Assembly (NCBI RefSeq): GCF_036320965.1
Contig: NC_092238.1
Span: 24,850,903 to 24,914,902, forward strand
Length of the DNA stretch: 64,000 nt
Direction of reading: 5' to 3'
DNA from: Panulirus ornatus
Taxonomy: Eukaryota > Arthropoda > Malacostraca > Decapoda > Palinuridae
The translations under genes and the position numbers were made by a program. Below the pieces are notes generated by a model. It did not search any database. It was not told where the DNA came from and saw nothing but the letters and a program-made list of their open reading frames with translations. Each line of letters begins with the position of its first letter. The stretch's first letter is position 1. This document shows positions 1-11,238 of the stretch, one piece after another.

Positions 1-530
1 TGCTGGAAATGAGATGTTTGAGGACAATGTGTGGTGTGAGGTGGTTTGATCGAGTAAGTAACGTAAGGGTAAGAGAGATGTGTGGAAATAAAAAGAGCGT
101 GGTTGAGAGAGCAGAAGAGGGTGTTTTGAAATGGTTTGGTCACATGGAGAGAATGAGTGAGGAAAGATTGACCAAGAGGATATATGTGTCGGAGGTGGAG
201 GGAACGAGGAGAAGAGGGAGACCAAATTGGAGGTGGAAAGATGGAGTGAAAAAGATTTTGTGTGATCGGGGCCTGAACATGCAGGAGGGTGTAAGGAGGG
301 CAAGGAATAGAGTGAATTGGAGCGATGTGGTATACAGGGGTTGACGTGCTGTCAGTGGAGTGAATCAAGGCATGTGAAGCGTCTGGGGTAAACCATGGAA
401 AGCTGTGTAGGTATGTATATTTGCGTGTGTGGACGTGTGTATGTACATGTGTATGGGGGGGGGTTGGGCCATTTCTTTCGTCTGTTTCCTTGCGCTACCT
501 CGCAAACGCGGGAGACAGCGACAAAGTATA

Positions 531-564
<34 letters not shown>

Positions 565-581
565 TATGTGTGTATGTATAT
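1..581 (+). mobile_element. LINE copy, 3' end only (RT C-terminus and tail)
   Basis: Coding to a stop at 342-344, with RGRPNWRWKDGVKKIL near the C-terminus, then a 3' UTR ending in the CGCTACCTCGCAAACGCGGG hairpin tail and AGCGACAAAG. After it comes an A-run (530-548) and (TA)n. The coding frame is intact as far as visible but the 5' part is outside the window. This is the same family as the copies below; the RT ends in the RGRP-x-RW-x-D motif common to RTE-like non-LTR elements, though I am not certain of the clade. Confidence 0.88.
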
Positions 582-583
582 AT

Positions 584-1776
584 GTTAGAAGCAGTGAAAA
601 GTTTTTATCGAGGATGTAAGGCATGTGTACGTGTAGGAAGAGAGGAAAGTGATTGGTTCTCAGTGAATGTAGGTTTGCGGCAGGGGTGTGTGATGTCTCC
701 ATGGTTGTTTAATTTGTTTATGGATGGGGTTGTTAGGGAGGTAAATGCAAGAGTTTTGGAAAGAGGGGCAAGTATGAAGTCTGTTGGGGATGAGAGAGCT
801 TGGGAAGTGAGTCAGTTGTTGTTCGCTGATGATACAGCGCTGGTGGCTGATTCATGTGAGAAACTGCAGAAGCTGGTGACTGAGTTTGGTAAAGTGTGTG
901 GAAGAAGAAAGTTAAGAGTAAATGTGAATAAGAGCAAGGTTATTAGGTACAGTAGGGTTGAGGGTCAAGTCAATTGGGAGGTGAGTTTGAATGGAGAAAA
1001 ACTGGAGGAAGTAAAGTGTTTTAGATATCTGGGAGTGGATCTGGCAGCGGATGGAACCATGGAAGCGGAAGTGGATCATAGGGTGGGGGAGGGGGCGAAA
1101 ATTCTGGGGGCCTTGAAGAATGTGTGGAAGTAGAGAACATTATCTCGGAAAGCAAAAATGGGTATGTTTGAAGGAATAGTGGTTCCAACAATGTTGTATG
1201 GTTGCGAGGCGTGGGCTATGGATAGAGTTGTGCGCAGGAGGATGGATGTGCTGGAAATGAGATGTTTGAGGACAATGTGTGGTGTGAGGTGGTTTGATCG
1301 AGTGAGTAACGTAAGGGTAAGAGAGATGTGTGGAAATAAAAAGAGCGTGGTTGAGAGCAGAAGAGGGTGTTTTGAAGTGGTTTGGGCACATGGAGAGAAT
1401 AAGTGAGGAAAGATTGACCAAGAGGATATATGTGTCGGAGGTGGAGGGAACGAGGAGAAGAGGGAGACCAAATTGGAGGTGGAAAGATGGAGTGAAAAAG
1501 ATTTTGTGTGATCGGGGCCTGAACATGCAGGAGGGTGAAAGGAGGGCAAGGAATAGAGTGAATTGGAGCGACGTGGTATACCGGGGTTGACGTGCTGTCA
1601 GTGGATTGAATCAAGGCATGTGAAGCGTCTGGGGTAAACCATGGAAAGCTGTGTAGGTATGTATATTTGCGTGTGTGGACATATGTATATACATGTGTAT
1701 GGGGGAGGGTTGGGCCATTTCTTTCGTCTGTTTCCTTGCGCTACCTCGCAAACGCGGGAGACAGCGACAAAGTATA
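584..1776 (+). mobile_element. LINE copy, 5'-truncated, RT broken
   Basis: Starts inside the RT (EAVKSFYRGCKACVRVGREE), includes the catalytic block LLFADDTALVADS and runs to the 3' tail. Breaks: a TAG at 1131-1133 replaces the usual TCG, and a 2-base deletion near 1356 shifts the frame before the RGRP region. The 3' tail is followed by A/TA repeats to 1912. Non-functional copy. Confidence 0.88.
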
Positions 1777-1843
1777 ATAAAAAAAAAATATATATATATA
1801 TATATATTTTATTTATTTTATTATTTATTTACTTTTATTTTAC

Positions 1844-1914
<71 letters not shown>
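1777..1914. repeat. A-run, AT-rich spacer and long (TA)n after LINE tail
   Basis: The LINE tail passes into A-rich sequence, a short TTTAT-rich spacer and then about 70 bases of pure TA. This arrangement (tail, A-run, TA) recurs after most copies in the window. Confidence 0.9.
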
Positions 1915-1916
<2 letters not shown>

Positions 1917-2164
1917 CCCTGGGGATAGGGGATGAAGAATACTTCCCACGTATTCCCTGCGTGTCGTAGAAGGCGACTAAAAGGGGAGGGAGCAGGAGGC
2001 TGGAAATCCTCCCCTCTCTTTTTTTTTTCTTTTTTTTAATTTTCCAAAAGAAGGAACAGAGGGGGGGCCAGGTGTGGATATTCCACAAAGGCCCAGTCCT
2101 CTGTTCTTAACGCTACCTCGCTAATGCGGGAAACGGCGGATAGTTTAAAAGAAAGAAAAGAAAA
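1915..2164 (+). mobile_element. Short non-autonomous element (LINE-derived SINE), copy 1
   Basis: About 250 bp. The 5' part reads CCCTGGGGATAGGGG... with a CTGCGTGTCGTAGAAGGCGA core and a purine-rich AAGGGGAGGGAGC stretch; the 3' part is AACGCTACCTCGCTAATGCG and GGAAACGGCG. No tRNA-like A/B boxes are visible. The 5' part is homologous to the sequence lying upstream of the LINE endonuclease at 63205-63420 (read on the minus strand), and the 3' part resembles the LINE tail. No ORF. Confidence 0.82.
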
Positions 2165-2179
2165 TATATATATATATAT

Positions 2180-3227
<1,048 letters not shown>

Positions 3228-3238
3228 ATATATATATA

Positions 3239-3464
3239 GGGGATAGGGGATTAAGAATACTTCTCACGTATTCCCTGCGTGTCGTAGAAGGCGACTAAAA
3301 GGGGAGGGAGCGGGGTCTGGAAATCCTTCCCTCTTGTTTTTTTTTTTGTTTTTTTTTTCCAAAAGAAGGAACAGAGAAGGGGGCCAGGTGAGGATATTCC
3401 CTCAAAGGCCCAGTCCTCTGTTCTTAGCGCTACCTCGCTAATGCGGGAAATGGCGAATCGTATG

Positions 3465-3479
<15 letters not shown>
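3239..3479 (+). mobile_element. LINE-derived SINE, copy 3
   Basis: Plus-strand copy placed head to head with copy 2, separated only by about 10 bases of TA. Ends in GGCGAATCGTATG, an A-run and (TA)n(CA)n to 3508. Confidence 0.82.
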
Positions 3480-3495
<16 letters not shown>

Positions 3496-3511
3496 CACAC
3501 ACACACACGAA

Positions 3512-3632
3512 CAGCTGGGTTGACTGTGGACTGACTGTCGCAACCAGGATTCAAATCTATGCACCCGACCCTGGGTGGCCCATGAATGCATCATGGTCAG
3601 GAAAACTAACAGCTATACCACAGGAGTCTAGT
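3512..3632 (-). mobile_element. tRNA-derived SINE-like fragment
   Basis: Read on the minus strand it has TGGTATAGCTGTTAG (A-box-like, as in tRNA heads) and, about 50 bases later, GATTTGAATCCTGG (B-box-like GGTTCRANNCC). The spacing suits a degenerate tRNA head. No anticodon stem can be defended, so this is not called a tRNA gene. Confidence 0.5.
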
Positions 3633-3689
3633 CTGCCATCAGATCAGCACCATCAGTACAAAGGAACTAACTCATAGGCTGCCTCATCC

Positions 3690-4116
3690 TGATCAGACCA
3701 CAGACCTATCCCTCTCTGTAAGACCCTTACATTCATTTCCTTCACCACACCATCCATCACAGACACATCTTCACTTGGAACCACTCACCTCCTCTCTTCC
3801 TACTTTCACACATGCCTTGCTTTCTTGTTAAAAGCTCCTCAATGCTTCAAACAACTTTCCTCCAATACCATGTATTTGTAACACCTTCCACAAGTCTTTA
3901 TCAACCCTACTAAATGTTTTCTTCAGATCCATACATGCCAAACACAAATCCTCTTTCTCTAAGTATTTCTCCCACAGATTCTTCAAAGCGAATACCTGAT
4001 CCACACATCCCCTCCAACTCCTGAAGCCATATTGTTCCTTCCCAATCTGATGCTCTGTGCATGTCCCCACTATGTCAATCACAACTATCCCATTCGACTT
4101 GCCAGGTATAGTATAA
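3690..4116 (-). mobile_element. Old, diverged LINE copy, RT fragment (part 1)
   Basis: Translates to a degraded RT with CTEHQIGKEQYGFRSWRGCV and ACMDLKKTFSRVDKDLWKVL, clearly homologous to the RT of the younger copies but with many substitutions. The copy continues after two later insertions at 4345-4414 and 5420-5650. The strand and colinearity with the copy at 54804-56796 support one original insertion. Confidence 0.75.
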
Positions 4117-4128
4117 TCAACAAACTTA

Positions 4129-4344
4129 TTTATTTATTTATTTTGCTTTGTCGCTGTCTCCCGCGTTTGTGAGGTAGCGCAAGGAAACAGACGAAAGAAA
4201 TGGCCCAACCCACCCCCATACACATGTATATACATACACATCCACACATGCAAATATACATACCTATACATCTCAATGTACACATATATATACAAACAGA
4301 CACATACATATATACCCATGCACACAATTCACACTGTCTGCCTG
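4129..4344 (-). mobile_element. Tail-only SINE inserted in the old LINE, with 12-bp target duplication
   Basis: A 216-bp unit flanked on both sides by TCAACAAACTTA (4117-4128 and 4345-4356). In transcript sense it begins CAGGCAGACAGTGTGAATTG, has GTATGTATATTTGCATGTGT, then the LINE-type tail with the CGCTACCTC hairpin and AGCGACAAAGC. So the 3' ~150 bp is shared with the LINE 3' UTR but the 5' ~60 bp is not. A-rich end is AATAAATAAATAA. Confidence 0.85.
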
Positions 4345-4414
4345 TCAACAAACTTATACCTCTGAAATTTGAACATTCACTTTTGCCTCCTTGCCTTTAT
4401 GCAATGGCACTATA

Positions 4415-5419
4415 CAGATGCTCCCTGACTTACAACCATCCGTACATAAGACTGGAAAAAACATAAATAAAAAATATACGAATATACAAAAATTATGCTT
4501 GGCCATACATCTGTTCACCAGTGCTAACAGTGGCGTGCATACAATAGTGAATGTCAGACAATCCCGGCACTGTGTACATCACAGCATCTCTCTCAGTTAC
4601 CATTCAGTAAGAACATTATTCAAGTGAATCTAACGAATTTTCATGCTGGATTAAACCATTTTTGTATTAAATCCTAAAGATAATGAGCAAGAAGAAAAAC
4701 CCATTACATGTTGATAGATCTGGCAAGAAGCCAAGAAAGATGCTCAATTTGGAATTGAATATGAAGGGATAACCCAATATGAAGGAGGAAGAAAAGAAAA
4801 GTTAATGTGACTGCAAGTGACCAACAGTTGTCCCATTTGTCGATCTCCACAATTCTAAAGGACAAAGAAAAATAAATGAAGCAATGAAAGGTTCAGCAAG
4901 TTTGAAGTCTACAATAATAACAAAGCAAAATGGAAAAGTTGCTGATGCTGTGAATGGAAGATCAAATTACAAAATGCAGACCACTAAGCTTACTAACAAT
5001 TTAGGCAAAGGCTATAAGTCTTTTTGAGACTCTGAAGGAGTGAGCAGGAGAAGATTGCAATGAGAATATCACAACAAGTCATGACTGGTTCAATATATTT
5101 AAAAGAAGATATAGCTTGCACAATGTTCGAGTCACAGGTGAAGCAGCAAATGCTGACGAATGAGCTGCCAAAAATTTCGGTGAAAGTGTGGATGAATCAA
5201 TCCATGAAATAAAGAATCTAAAATAAAAGGCAAAAAGAAATTACAGAATCATATAATAAAGCTGGTTAGTAAAAAATGAGATAATCATGATAGAAACTGA
5301 AATGGATAAAAGAATTCTGTGCAGGTTTACAAATTCTACATGCCATGCAGACATGCATCCAAATCAAATCCATTTCGAGATATGACTGGTTGGTCAGAAC
5401 GTTTGTTGGGGAGCATTTG
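4415..5419 (+). mobile_element. Tigger/pogo-like DNA transposon, degenerate
   Basis: Left end CAGATGCTCCCTGACTTACA follows a TA; right end (…TTGGGGAGCATTTG) is its inverted complement, about 1005 bp apart. From 4683 the plus strand reads MSKKKNPLHV..GKKPRKMLNLE (CENP-B-type HTH start), later INEAMKGSASLK, then around 5083 SHDWFNIFKRRYSLHNVRVT and GEAANADE..AAKNFGE, the DNA-binding helix-turn-helix of Tigger/jerky transposases. Stops and frameshifts interrupt it. The DDE domain is absent, so it is an internally deleted, dead copy. It sits inside the old LINE (whose sequence resumes at 5422), so it is younger than that. Confidence 0.8.
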
Positions 5420-5650
5420 TGCAAAAATTCTACTAATCCTCAGGCATCTCAATTTGAGACAAACAGACGAAGGATATCCTAACTAACCAGTCATCAACAC
5501 TGTCATCCCTGATCTCAAAAAATACAAATGCAATCTCATCTACTGTAGCTGCTGTGCCACACTAAACCTTAAACAAGGTATTTTCCACTTCTTCTCTTTT
5601 CTCTAAATAAATGGGTATCCCATGCCATAACTCAATCATACCTTCAACTG
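5420..5650 (-). mobile_element. Old LINE copy, RT fragment (part 2)
   Basis: Sequence AATCCTCAGGCATCTCA and the following ACTAACCAGTCATCAACACT match the minus-strand RT N-terminal region of the copy at 56340-56430. It fades into unrecognisable intron by about 5650. Confidence 0.6.
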
Positions 5651-6070
5651 CTATATCATCCATTCTTGAGTTGCATTCAAATCAACCATTATTATTGTAT
5701 TATCCCTCCCATCAAATTGCTGTACTCATTTAATGCCTCGTAAAGCAAACTCCTCTCTTTGTCAATCATGTCACTACCAAGCACTAACAGTCAGCCCCAA
5801 AGAACCATTTCTCTGAGCAGCTGCTTTGGCTTGAAAGCTATGCTGCTTTCAGGAGCAGATGGACTTCTTTGGAGTGAGAATTTCCTCGAGAAGGCTGTAC
5901 TCCTTTTCATCAACAATAATATCAAAACTTTATAGATCGATAAGAGGTTCTATGAAGATCAAGTTTTAAGAATTCTAAACATAACATTAATGACTCATGA
6001 TCACATTCCAATCCTTGCTACTGGACAGACAAAAAGAAAACAACCAAGGATATATTCTCTCCAAACTGAC
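5650..6070. other. Intron of the myosin XV gene, no feature seen
   Basis: AT-rich non-coding sequence between the old LINE and the MyTH4 exon. Read on both strands; no exon, no repeat of note. Confidence 0.6.
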
Positions 6071-6241
6071 CATGAGAATGGTGTACACACAGTGGACTTC
6101 AGTATGCTGAGGAGCCATTGGATAGTCTCCCATGTAGCGCATCACAGCTACAAAGCTCTCTACGGCCATCTGGCTCAACTCTGGTTCCAGTGGCAGCAGT
6201 GATGCAGAGATTGGTGACTGGGTAAATTTGACCATCTCAAC
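6071..6241 (-). CDS. Myo15: Myosin XV exon: second MyTH4 domain core (3' part of gene off window)
   Basis: Fifty-seven codons between CCCCTCCCCAG|GTT and CTCATG|GTCAGT, both phase 0. The peptide carries FTQSPISASLLPL, then ELSQMAVESFVAVMRYMGDY and a closing CVYTILM. The MRYMGDYP motif is the hallmark of MyTH4 domains in myosins VII, X and XV; together with the SH3 and the VPWSLTLRKE/GxxxxAVSH tail it points to myosin XV. The rest of MyTH4 and the C-terminal FERM must lie beyond the left edge; I saw no further exon in 1-6070. The GTCAGT donor is non-consensus at +3 but acceptable. Confidence 0.9.
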
Positions 6242-6358
6242 CTGGGGAGGGGGGCAAAAAAGCGAATGTAAAGATCCAGAAATGAGATTATTATTAAAAC
6301 TATAAACAGTGTCAATATACATTATACACAATAGTTTCAACTGCTGTATATGATATAC

Positions 6359-6724
6359 CTGATCCTTCCAAGTCCATTCTGCCACATGGTCTTTGTTTGC
6401 TTTCTTCTTCTTAGTTTTGTTGGTCTGAAGTGTTCCATCTGACTGAACTATGCCTTGTTCCTTAGATAACCTAAAGTGCTGGAGGGCAAACTGTAGCAAG
6501 GAATGTTTTCCATCATGCACCACTGGCTGGTTCCCTCCACCTCCACTACCTGGCCCACCTCCTCCTCCCTCCCCACCAGAGGAGTGGCCAGAGTCATCAT
6601 GGTGGGAGTGAACTCTTGTGCTGGAGTGGGTGGGCTGCTGCTGAGTCCAAGTGCTAGTGCTCACAGCACTACGCACTTCTAACTCATTTTCTATTAAGCT
6701 TGTTTCAATTACTTCTGCCTGAGC
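6359..6724 (-). CDS. Myo15: Myosin XV exon: Gly/Ser/His-rich linker and start of second MyTH4
   Basis: One hundred and twenty-two codons from acceptor CTTGTTGCAG|GCT to donor GATCAG|GTATAT, both in phase 0. The first two-thirds is low-complexity linker with GGEGGGGGPGSGGGGN and His/Ser runs. The last part, KHSLLQFALQHFR followed by a lysine cluster and EWTWKDQ, is the opening of a MyTH4 domain (consensus -LLxFAxxxFR). The linker is longer and glycine-richer than I would expect, but SH3-MyTH4 linkers in this family are variable. Confidence 0.88.
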
Positions 6725-7018
6725 CTGCAACAAGGTCCACTTTTATAAAGAAATTCACATATATGCTCAGCACTACCATTAACAGTATTTTGGCAATTTA
6801 TTTATCACAAACTCTTGGCTTTACTAAACCACAGTTATTCTTTGCCACTCTGATATGTTCCATCCCTCATCACAAATGGAGCTTTTCCCATGCTTCTAGT
6901 AAAATGACAAGGTAAAAAGCTTCCTTCACAATAACCATTAAACTCCAACCAAACCTGAGCTCCCCCTTCCTTCACCTGCCTTTCTTTTCTCCTCTTTTTA
7001 CATGCCCATGATTCTAAC

Positions 7019-7143
7019 CTGCTTAATACTGGTGGTAGTAGTGGTGGTTTCTGCAACAGTTCTCGCCTCTGATCTGCCAATGGGGACAACATACTCCACA
7101 GGGAAAAGTCCTGTGTGACCTTCCAGTGTTCCCTGAATCCAAC
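7019..7143 (-). CDS. Myo15: Myosin XV exon: SH3 domain, second half
   Basis: From acceptor CATCTTAG|GTTGG to donor AAGCAG|GTTAGA. Joined in phase 1 to the previous exon it gives GWIQGTLEGHTGLFPVEYVV, which contains the SH3 RT/n-Src closing elements: the conserved GW, the G-x-x-G-x-FP turn and the Y-V end strand. A threonine run (TVAETTTTTTSIKQ) follows as linker. It ends in phase 0, matching the next exon. I found this exon by looking for the missing SH3 half on the minus strand; together the two exons make a complete SH3 of about 60 residues. Confidence 0.9.
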
Positions 7144-9616
7144 CTAAGATGCATGAAACAAATTTTCACATTAAAAACAATCATAGAAGTTGACCATTAA
7201 TAAGACCAGGAAAAACGATTGCAATGATATAAGTAAAATATTTTGATTCACCAACATTACAAGTCAAGGGTTCCTGAAGGGTGTGAAACTGCATCATAAT
7301 TTGGCATAAAAAGTAATCTCTGGGTAACGAGACTTCCAATAGAGACTGTATGAATCAAACAAAAAAATATTACAGGATATTTCTGATCCATAAATTATCA
7401 AGTCTGTTCTAGAAGCAAGAAGTGACGATCGGATCTTAAAATGTCTCAGATCTGTTTGGTTGCATAATGTTCTATGAAACAAGGAAATTGATCAGAGATC
7501 AAAACCAGAAACTGAACAAGAAAAGGAGTGAAGGTGTAAAGAAATACTCTTGTTGTAAGAAAGTTGTGGATGACTGGAATCAAAGATGCATAAAAACAGT
7601 TAGTACAAATTAAAGTTCAAGAAAATATATTTATGTATATATACATAAAAAAAAAAAAACTGGAGCTGTAAGTGTAGAACTTCTCCATACGGAAAACAAA
7701 ATCATACACAAATACATACCAACAAAAACACTAAATACACAAAAAACAAACAATTCATAAAAGGACAATCTTTATATAATACAGTACACCCAAAGTTCAG
7801 TACTGAGGCAAGCTAAAAATAAGACTTTACGAGAAGGTGAGATAGCTATGCTACAAAGAAAAGATTGCAGCTATGGAATAAGTTGCATCAAAAAGAGAAA
7901 AAAGAGGTTAGACATGATATGTGAACAAGTTTCTGAATGGATTTTACATGGTAAAAACTGAAGACTTCCTCAAAATAAATTACAAATTAATAAGGATACA
8001 GAGCATGACACTAAGTATGAATCATGTTACAAAGGATGGGAAGATATACTTTTAAAGTAACAAACTGTTGGATGCATCAAACGAGCTAACAACTTACAAT
8101 GAATAAAGCTGAAAATAACTAATACAGTCTTCAGATGCAGACCAAAGAAAGTAACACTTCATATGTAAAAACAGGTAATCAATAACTCAAGTACAACAGA
8201 AAACTAAACAAGGAATGTGTCAGGAGGGATGCGAGGATGAATTCCTTTAAGTGAAAAAAGTATTATCTTGCAGGGTGATAACTGAAGGGGTTACAACTTG
8301 TCACCAGAACACATCTCTGGAAGAACTAAATATCAAGAGAATGATTTACTGGTCTGCTAAAACTGCCCTGAGCTACATGGACAAGAAAGTAATTGGCATA
8401 CATCTGACCTAAATTGGAGTTTGCATTACCAGTGTGATTAACCCAGTTGAGATATTCATACTGCAGTGAAGGCTGTAACCTAAAAAGTAAGGGATTCAAT
8501 ATTTAGAATTAATCATAAATTCATTAAGTCCAACCCTTCATTAGAAACTTATGAATCAAAAGGAACACCATGGCCCTCTTAGGACAAGAATTACCTCAAC
8601 ATATGGGCTGGACAGTAAACTGCACTACCTGTAGGGGAAATCGTGCACTGTTTTGCCTAAGGGATGGTGCCTGATCTTGATATGAAACAGAAATACAACT
8701 TGATATGGGTTATATGGTGTACCACCTTCCTATGGGATGAGCAGTAAATTGTCTTTCTCTGTAACAGACGATGCACCATCTTGCTGCTAGATAGGCAGTG
8801 CTCCATCTCTGATGCATGGGCTCTCCAGTGTATTATCTAACCCCTAGGATAAATATTGCATCACCTGATCTGTGGGTTGGATGGTGCATGATACAGCCTA
8901 TTGGCAACAAGTTGTATGGTCTCATCTGCTGGCTGTAAGGTGCATCCATTGGTCAGAAGATACACCAAAACCTGCAGAACCATAAGGCACACCCTAAAGC
9001 ACATAGTTACCAAGGTACAACCAAAATCTAGAATATCAATTTCAAACTTTACTGTGCATCCTAAAATGTAAGCCTAATAATGTATTGACATTCAGGGTCT
9101 GAGAATAAACCTTAAATCTCAAGTCCTGCAGTCAAAGCTACCTACAGGAAAAAAGGGTCCCTAACAAAATCCATGGTCCAATGTGTTCACACCTAAAATT
9201 CAAAGTAAGAAGGTACCTAAAACAATTTACTATCTACTCATAGTCCTGGAGACATAGCTTATATTCTAAGGTTCTTCAGTAAACCCTAAAATTTGAGATC
9301 CCAAATCACATCTCTAAAAAAGATTAGTATATACTGAGACCATAACACTACAACACAAAAAACCACAACTTCAGGTTTTCAAAGTTCATCCAAGAATTTC
9401 AAGGTCTTACAAATACTTCAAAAACCTGGAAGTCCTAAAAGGGTCAAAAGCCATACCCTAAATTTGAAAAAACTTGAAAGAACTCTAACTTTTCATGAAG
9501 AGGTGTGCAAGCATGGAAGGCCATGTTTGAAGAATAAAAATCAATGAGAGGTGTACAGGCATAGAAGGACAAGGTATAAAAAAAAAAAAAAAAACATGGG
9601 GCAACATAAGACCTAC
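7144..9616. other. Intron between the SH3 exons
   Basis: AT-rich. From about 8560 to 8960 the sequence repeats loosely a theme of GGGCTGG/GTGCACCATC/TGCTGG with variable spacing, suggesting a decayed minisatellite. No exon recognised. Confidence 0.5.
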
Positions 9617-9734
9617 CATTGTCACTATGCCGTTCTGAGCCAGTGACCCTAATGATATCACCCTTCTTGAAGGTTAGCAATGTCTTCTCTCGGGTGATGT
9701 AGTCTGCTACAGCACGCACGAACTCTCGGCTTCC
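9617..9734 (-). CDS. Myo15: Myosin XV exon: SH3 domain, first half
   Basis: Thirty-nine codons plus one base from acceptor TTGCTTCAG|GGA (phase 0) to donor GACAATG|GTAGGT (phase 1). The peptide GSREFVRAVADYITREKTLL then TFKKGDIIRVT is a textbook SH3 start: the A-x-x-D/Y motif, then the ...LTFKKGDII.. strand. In the MyTH4-FERM myosins with an SH3 this domain follows the first FERM and precedes the second MyTH4, which is the order seen here. The single G at the end is completed to Gly by the next exon. Confidence 0.92.
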
Positions 9735-10299
9735 CTGAAGCAAGCAAAGATAACAAGGGTTCATTTGGTATACAGGATTTAACTAAGGTCTCAAAAGCTA
9801 ACTGGGGGCAAGCAGATAACAAGTGAATGAAAAATAATAATACTGAAGATGGAATGACAGCAAAGAGGAAAAATATAAAGGTAACAAAAATTAATGAGGG
9901 CATAATAAACTGGGCACATGTCAATAGGAGGGAAGGGAAAGCCCAACAAGAAAAAAAAGTGGATTATTTTACAAAGCAATAATAAGCAACCCGGAAAAGA
10001 AAAAAACTGCATCAAAGTATCCACACGTAAATACAACAAAATTCAATAAAGTATGTTTAATGGCATTATAACCATCAAAGACTGAAATAATTATCTTAAG
10101 GAACACAAAATGAGAACACTATAAAGCCCTTGTGTATGGAACTTGACCATAAGTTCCCCAAGTCTATAATTGCACAAACCATTTTTAAATGGAAGTGCTC
10201 AGTCATCTATTACCATGTATTCCATGCATCCACATAAACAGAAATAGCATCTGGAAAAAGGATCATCAGCATGAGGCAGGGGTCAGCACCAAAAACTAC
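9735..10299. other. Short intron between the long exon and SH3
   Basis: AT-rich non-coding; donor at 10299 and acceptor at 9735 frame it. Nothing else seen. Confidence 0.6.
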
Positions 10300-11238
10300 C
10301 TGGAAGGCCAAACGTGCAAAGGCATGAGGTCTGAAGTTATTCCTGACGGCATGGTAGAGGATGAGTGCCCATCCAAGGCGGGAAGTGGCACAAATGGTTT
10401 CATGCCAGTCGTCCAAAGCAGGGGTCACACTCATCACTTCGTTCAGGTCACTTTTCTCACTCTGTTCTGATCTCACGCCATTCCTGCGGACCGGCTTGCT
10501 TTCGGGCAAACCCAGCTCCTCCACAACAGGAATAGGGGGCAGGGAAGGGTCATACACATCCCCATCATCCACCACACTTAAATGTTGTTCACTACACTTC
10601 AAAACTGACTTCAGGGCTAGTGGGGGCTGGAAGGCCGAACGAAAGTAATGAAGTGAAGGATCTTCTATGTCGTCATCGAAAGGATTGTCAAACACGTCCA
10701 ATGGGACGCTGTCTGTGTCCTTCCTGTCTGAACTGCGAAACTCGATGTCATCATTACCTTGGTTTCCATCACTGAAATCCGCCAACACTGGGGATGAAGG
10801 TCTGGCTTCCTTGACACCTCCAGCACCCCTCAGGGTCTTCCTCAGCGCTGGGATGTCCACGAGCACATGACCACCACGTATGAACTCACCGGAGTGTTTG
10901 TATACATTTTGTCGGTACACCTGCTTCTCCCGTCCAATGTGCTCTTGAGGTTTTATGTTATTTTGAAATATCTGACTGTTTTTTCTGTCAGAATATCTGT
11001 CAACCTGGAACCTCTGGATGTAAGATGCCGCACGACCCCTTGACCATACATTTTTCCAGGGTTCTTTGGTATTGTGGTATCCTACAGTCTTCAGGACATC
11101 CCCCGCGTGCAAGTTGTGGGGATGGAGACTAGCGAACAAGAGGTCATTTTTCGAGCACACGTAAGTGGACCCCAACAAGTTTTGGGGGACCTCCAAGGAG
11201 TCAAGATCCATATCTGAGTACTCTTGGTCAGGCAACAT
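10300..11238 (-). CDS. Long exon with own ATG, candidate alternative 5' exon joining the SH3 exon
   Basis: A 313-codon open frame from ATG at 11238 (A at -3) to donor CTTCCAG|GTAGTT in phase 0, which matches the SH3 acceptor 0.57 kb downstream. The frame is also open about 22 codons upstream of this ATG. The protein is acidic and low in structure, with an EH-domain-type NPF motif inside VFDNPFDDD (about residue 180), a proline patch (SLPPIPVVEELGLP) and a hydrophobic/basic C-terminus (RLGWALILYHAVRNNF). I do not recognise it in myosin XV tails. A strong acceptor-like TTTTTTCATTGGCTCAG at about 11325-11341 would place a 5'-UTR splice just upstream; all three frames contain stops between it and the ATG, so translation would start here. 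A phase-0 acceptor for inclusion after the FERM exon was not found, favouring a first coding exon. Codon use and length argue for a real exon. Confidence 0.6.

Noticed and set aside
1076..1549. Long antisense ORFs opposite the LINE RT (also at 2203-2743, 42002, 50564-51241, 55042, 61010)
   Set aside because: Recurring shadows of the RT frame with a leucine/serine/histidine-rich composition; every LINE copy produces the same set.
5780..5950. Minus-strand peptide VDEKEYSLLEEILTPKKS resembling a Tigger DDE start
   Set aside because: Similarity too weak and outside the transposon's inverted repeats; probably chance.
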